DNA of 64,000 nt from contig JBATQE010000004.1 of the NCBI GenBank assembly GCA_049291875.1, positions 62,001 to 126,000 on the forward strand. Direction: 5' to 3'. Positions 62,707-64,000 of this stretch are shown piece by piece (the first letter of the stretch is position 1; each line of letters opens with the position of its first letter). Under the pieces are notes generated by a model. It made no database searches. It had not been told where the DNA came from and saw only the letters and a program-made list of their open reading frames with translations. The position numbers and the translations under genes are program-made. This DNA is from CTSOIL-112 sp049291875 (GTDB lineage Bacteria > Pseudomonadota > Gammaproteobacteria > Burkholderiales > Burkholderiaceae).

Positions 62707-63228
62707 TTATCCGCGCAGCAAGGCACTGATCGCGCGCAATTCCTCCAGCACGCCGTTCATATCGGATACATCCGCCGGCTCCACCCATGCTTGCGTGGGC
62801 GCGGGGGTATCGTGCGCGATGTGGGTGCTTGGGTCGGCAGCGTTGTGCGCAGCCGTTGATGCCGACGTGCTTTCGCTTTTGCTGGCGCCCTTTGACGCAG
62901 AAGCAGCCACATCGGGCGGTGATAATTCAAACGACATCACATCTTCGGCCGCTTTTTGCTCCAATTGCAAACGCGCACCGGCGATAGTGAAGCCTTGTTC
63001 ATACAGCAGTTCGCGGATTTTGCGCACCAATTGCACCTCGTGCAATTGGTAATAGCGACGATTGCCACGCCGTTTCATCGGCCGTAGCTGCACGAATTCT
63101 TGCTCCCAATAGCGCAGCACATACGAGCGCACGTCACACAGCTGGCTGACTTCACCGATGGTGAAGTAGCGCTTGGCCGGAATCGGCGGCAGGTCGCGGG
63201 TGAGCACGTAGCCTTGGGGTTGCGTCAT
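62707..63228 (-). CDS. MerR-family transcriptional regulator
   Basis: A 173-residue protein with an N-terminal MerR winged helix (KRYFTIGEVSQLCDVRSYVL, RYWEQEFVQLRPMKRRGNRR, YYQLHEVQLVRKIRELLYEQ) and a low-complexity Ala/Ser-rich tail. This is the CueR-unlike, MlrA-like type that always follows ihfA in beta- and gammaproteobacteria; its targets are not known. ATG 63228 has AGGA eight bases upstream; the frame is open 22 codons further up. No metal-binding cysteines are seen. Confidence 0.9.
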   Translation of the reverse strand: MTQPQGYVLTRDLPPIPAKRYFTIGEVSQLCDVRSYVLRYWEQEFVQLRPMKRRGNRRYYQLHEVQLVRKIRELLYEQGFTIAGARLQLEQKAAEDVMSFELSPPDVAASASKGASKSESTSASTAAHNAADPSTHIAHDTPAPTQAWVEPADVSDMNGVLEELRAISALLRG

Positions 63229-63340
63229 GGTTGTCCTATGGGTGTCGCGCGCGGATGCGCTCAGGTGACACGGTTCGGTTATTATTGTACACAATCAATG
63301 TGTTGCTGGGGCGTAAAACCGTCGTTATTAACGAGGCGAG

Positions 63341-63721
63341 TTAGACGCTCGCGCTCACCACACCGGATTTTTCAACCTGTTCTTTGAGTTTTTGACTGGC
63401 GTGAAAGCTGACCACGCGGCGCGCACTGATGGGCACGACTTCACCGGTTTTCGGATTGCGCCCCGGACGCGAGGCTTTGTCACGCACGGAAAAATTACCA
63501 AAGCCCGATAATTTGACCATATCGCCTGATTCCAAACCCATACGGATTTCCTCAAAAAACGCTTCGACCATTTCTTTGGCTTCGCGCTTATTCAAACCCA
63601 CTTGCGCAAACAGCAATTCGGCCAACTCGGCCTTGGTCAAGGTGAATGAGCCGTCCTCCATTTTGGCCTCTTCGATCAGTTCGTTGAGCGTGTCTAAAAT
63701 CAGTTTATCGTCTTGGTTCAT
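63341..63721 (-). CDS. ihfA: Integration host factor alpha subunit
   Basis: A 126-residue IHF-alpha: LTKAELAELLFAQVGLNKRE, KLSGFGNFSVRDKASRPGRN and the DNA-arm region PKTGEVVPISARRVVSFHAS. It bends DNA as a heterodimer with IHF-beta. The 25-residue N-terminal extension before LTKAELAE is longer than in E. coli (99 residues total) but extended forms are normal in Burkholderiales. It follows pheT by 43 bp. Confidence 0.95.
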   Translation of the reverse strand: MNQDDKLILDTLNELIEEAKMEDGSFTLTKAELAELLFAQVGLNKREAKEMVEAFFEEIRMGLESGDMVKLSGFGNFSVRDKASRPGRNPKTGEVVPISARRVVSFHASQKLKEQVEKSGVVSASV

Positions 63722-63764
63722 ACCGCATCCTGCTTTGATTGTATTTATAAAATGTCCGCCTTAG

Positions 63765-64000
63765 TTAGCGCAAACGTGCGCCCAGTTGGCTCTGTAATGG
63801 TTCCAAAATCTGCGCCATCACCTGCTCGATTTGCGCGTCTTGCAAAGTGCTGTTCATGTCCTGCAAACGCACCCGATACGCCATGCTTTTTTCGTCCGGC
63901 GCGACGCGCTCGCCTTGATACACATCGAACAATTCCACCGACTGAATGATCGCGCACTCTGCACTGCTTTGGCGCAAATTGAAGATAAGTTCTTGAATTT
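63765..64000 (-). CDS. pheT: Phenylalanyl-tRNA synthetase beta subunit, C-terminal end (5' part outside window)
   Basis: The open minus-strand frame from the right edge to the stop at 63765 encodes the last 77 residues of PheT, the anticodon-recognition FDX-ACB domain: QSVELFDVYQGERV, KSMAYRVRLQD and the end ILEPLQSQLGARLR. The order pheT - ihfA - merR supports it. Confidence 0.92.
   Translation of the reverse strand, partial: IQELIFNLRQSSAECAIIQSVELFDVYQGERVAPDEKSMAYRVRLQDMNSTLQDAQIEQVMAQILEPLQSQLGARLR

Overview
The window looks like a chromosomal segment of a betaproteobacterium, most likely Burkholderiales. The evidence is gene order and protein type: rsmB - DUF4390 - ntrY - short ntrX; hupB - tRNA-Val - tRNA-Asp - ppiD; pheT - ihfA - merR; etfB - etfA - acyl-CoA dehydrogenase. 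These assignments rest on recognition of families and synteny, not on a database search. No phage, insertion sequence, integron or CRISPR array was seen. The window is densely coding, with genes on both strands, and is cut at both ends inside genes (iolA at the left, pheT at the right).

Region 1 (1-14.2 kb) is a complete-looking myo-inositol utilisation locus. A leftward operon iolG - iolC/DUF2090 fusion - iolD - iolE - iolB - iolA(mmsA) carries the path from inositol to acetyl-CoA level intermediates. A divergent rightward set encodes a ribose-type ABC transporter (lipoprotein binding protein, double ATPase, permease), an RpiR/SIS regulator (IolR type) and a second Gfo/Idh/MocA dehydrogenase. 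The shared promoter region holds a dyad of the TTCC-N6-GGAA type placed over a good promoter.

Region 2 (14.2-34.5 kb) is housekeeping: prmB, sbcB, rsmB, DUF4390, the NtrY/NtrX two-component pair (NtrX without AAA+ domain), a fatty-acid hydroxylase family protein, a SanA/DUF218 protein, a ylqF/rbgA GTPase, nhaA, rep helicase, a LysE exporter beside an AraC regulator, a methyltransferase, mnmA, a NUDIX hydrolase and feoAB with a Fur box. A dispersed-repeat-like block lies at 26.18-26.28 kb between nhaA and rep.

Region 3 (35-47.7 kb) holds a branched-chain amino-acid ABC transporter (livK, then livHMGF), dedA, xerD, an alx/terC gene behind a yybP-ykoY (manganese) riboswitch with an unannotated small ORF between switch and gene, then ogt, a NamZ-type DUF1343 gene, a DOMON-like gene, ispH and fkpB. 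Region 4 (47.8-64 kb) holds radC, rpmB-rpmG, a lytic transglycosylase, an LD-carboxypeptidase, an ABC-F ATPase of the YbiT type, a PpiD-like protein in which no parvulin domain can be recognised, two tRNAs with hupB, argH, an FrmR/RcnR-type repressor, acyl-CoA dehydrogenase with etfAB, a HAD phosphatase, a MerR regulator, ihfA and the 3' end of pheT.

The most interesting item is the alx leader at 42.43-42.85 kb: promoter, start-site-proximal riboswitch, mutually exclusive hairpins that can hide a ribosome binding site, and a 37-codon ORF whose stop overlaps the alx start.
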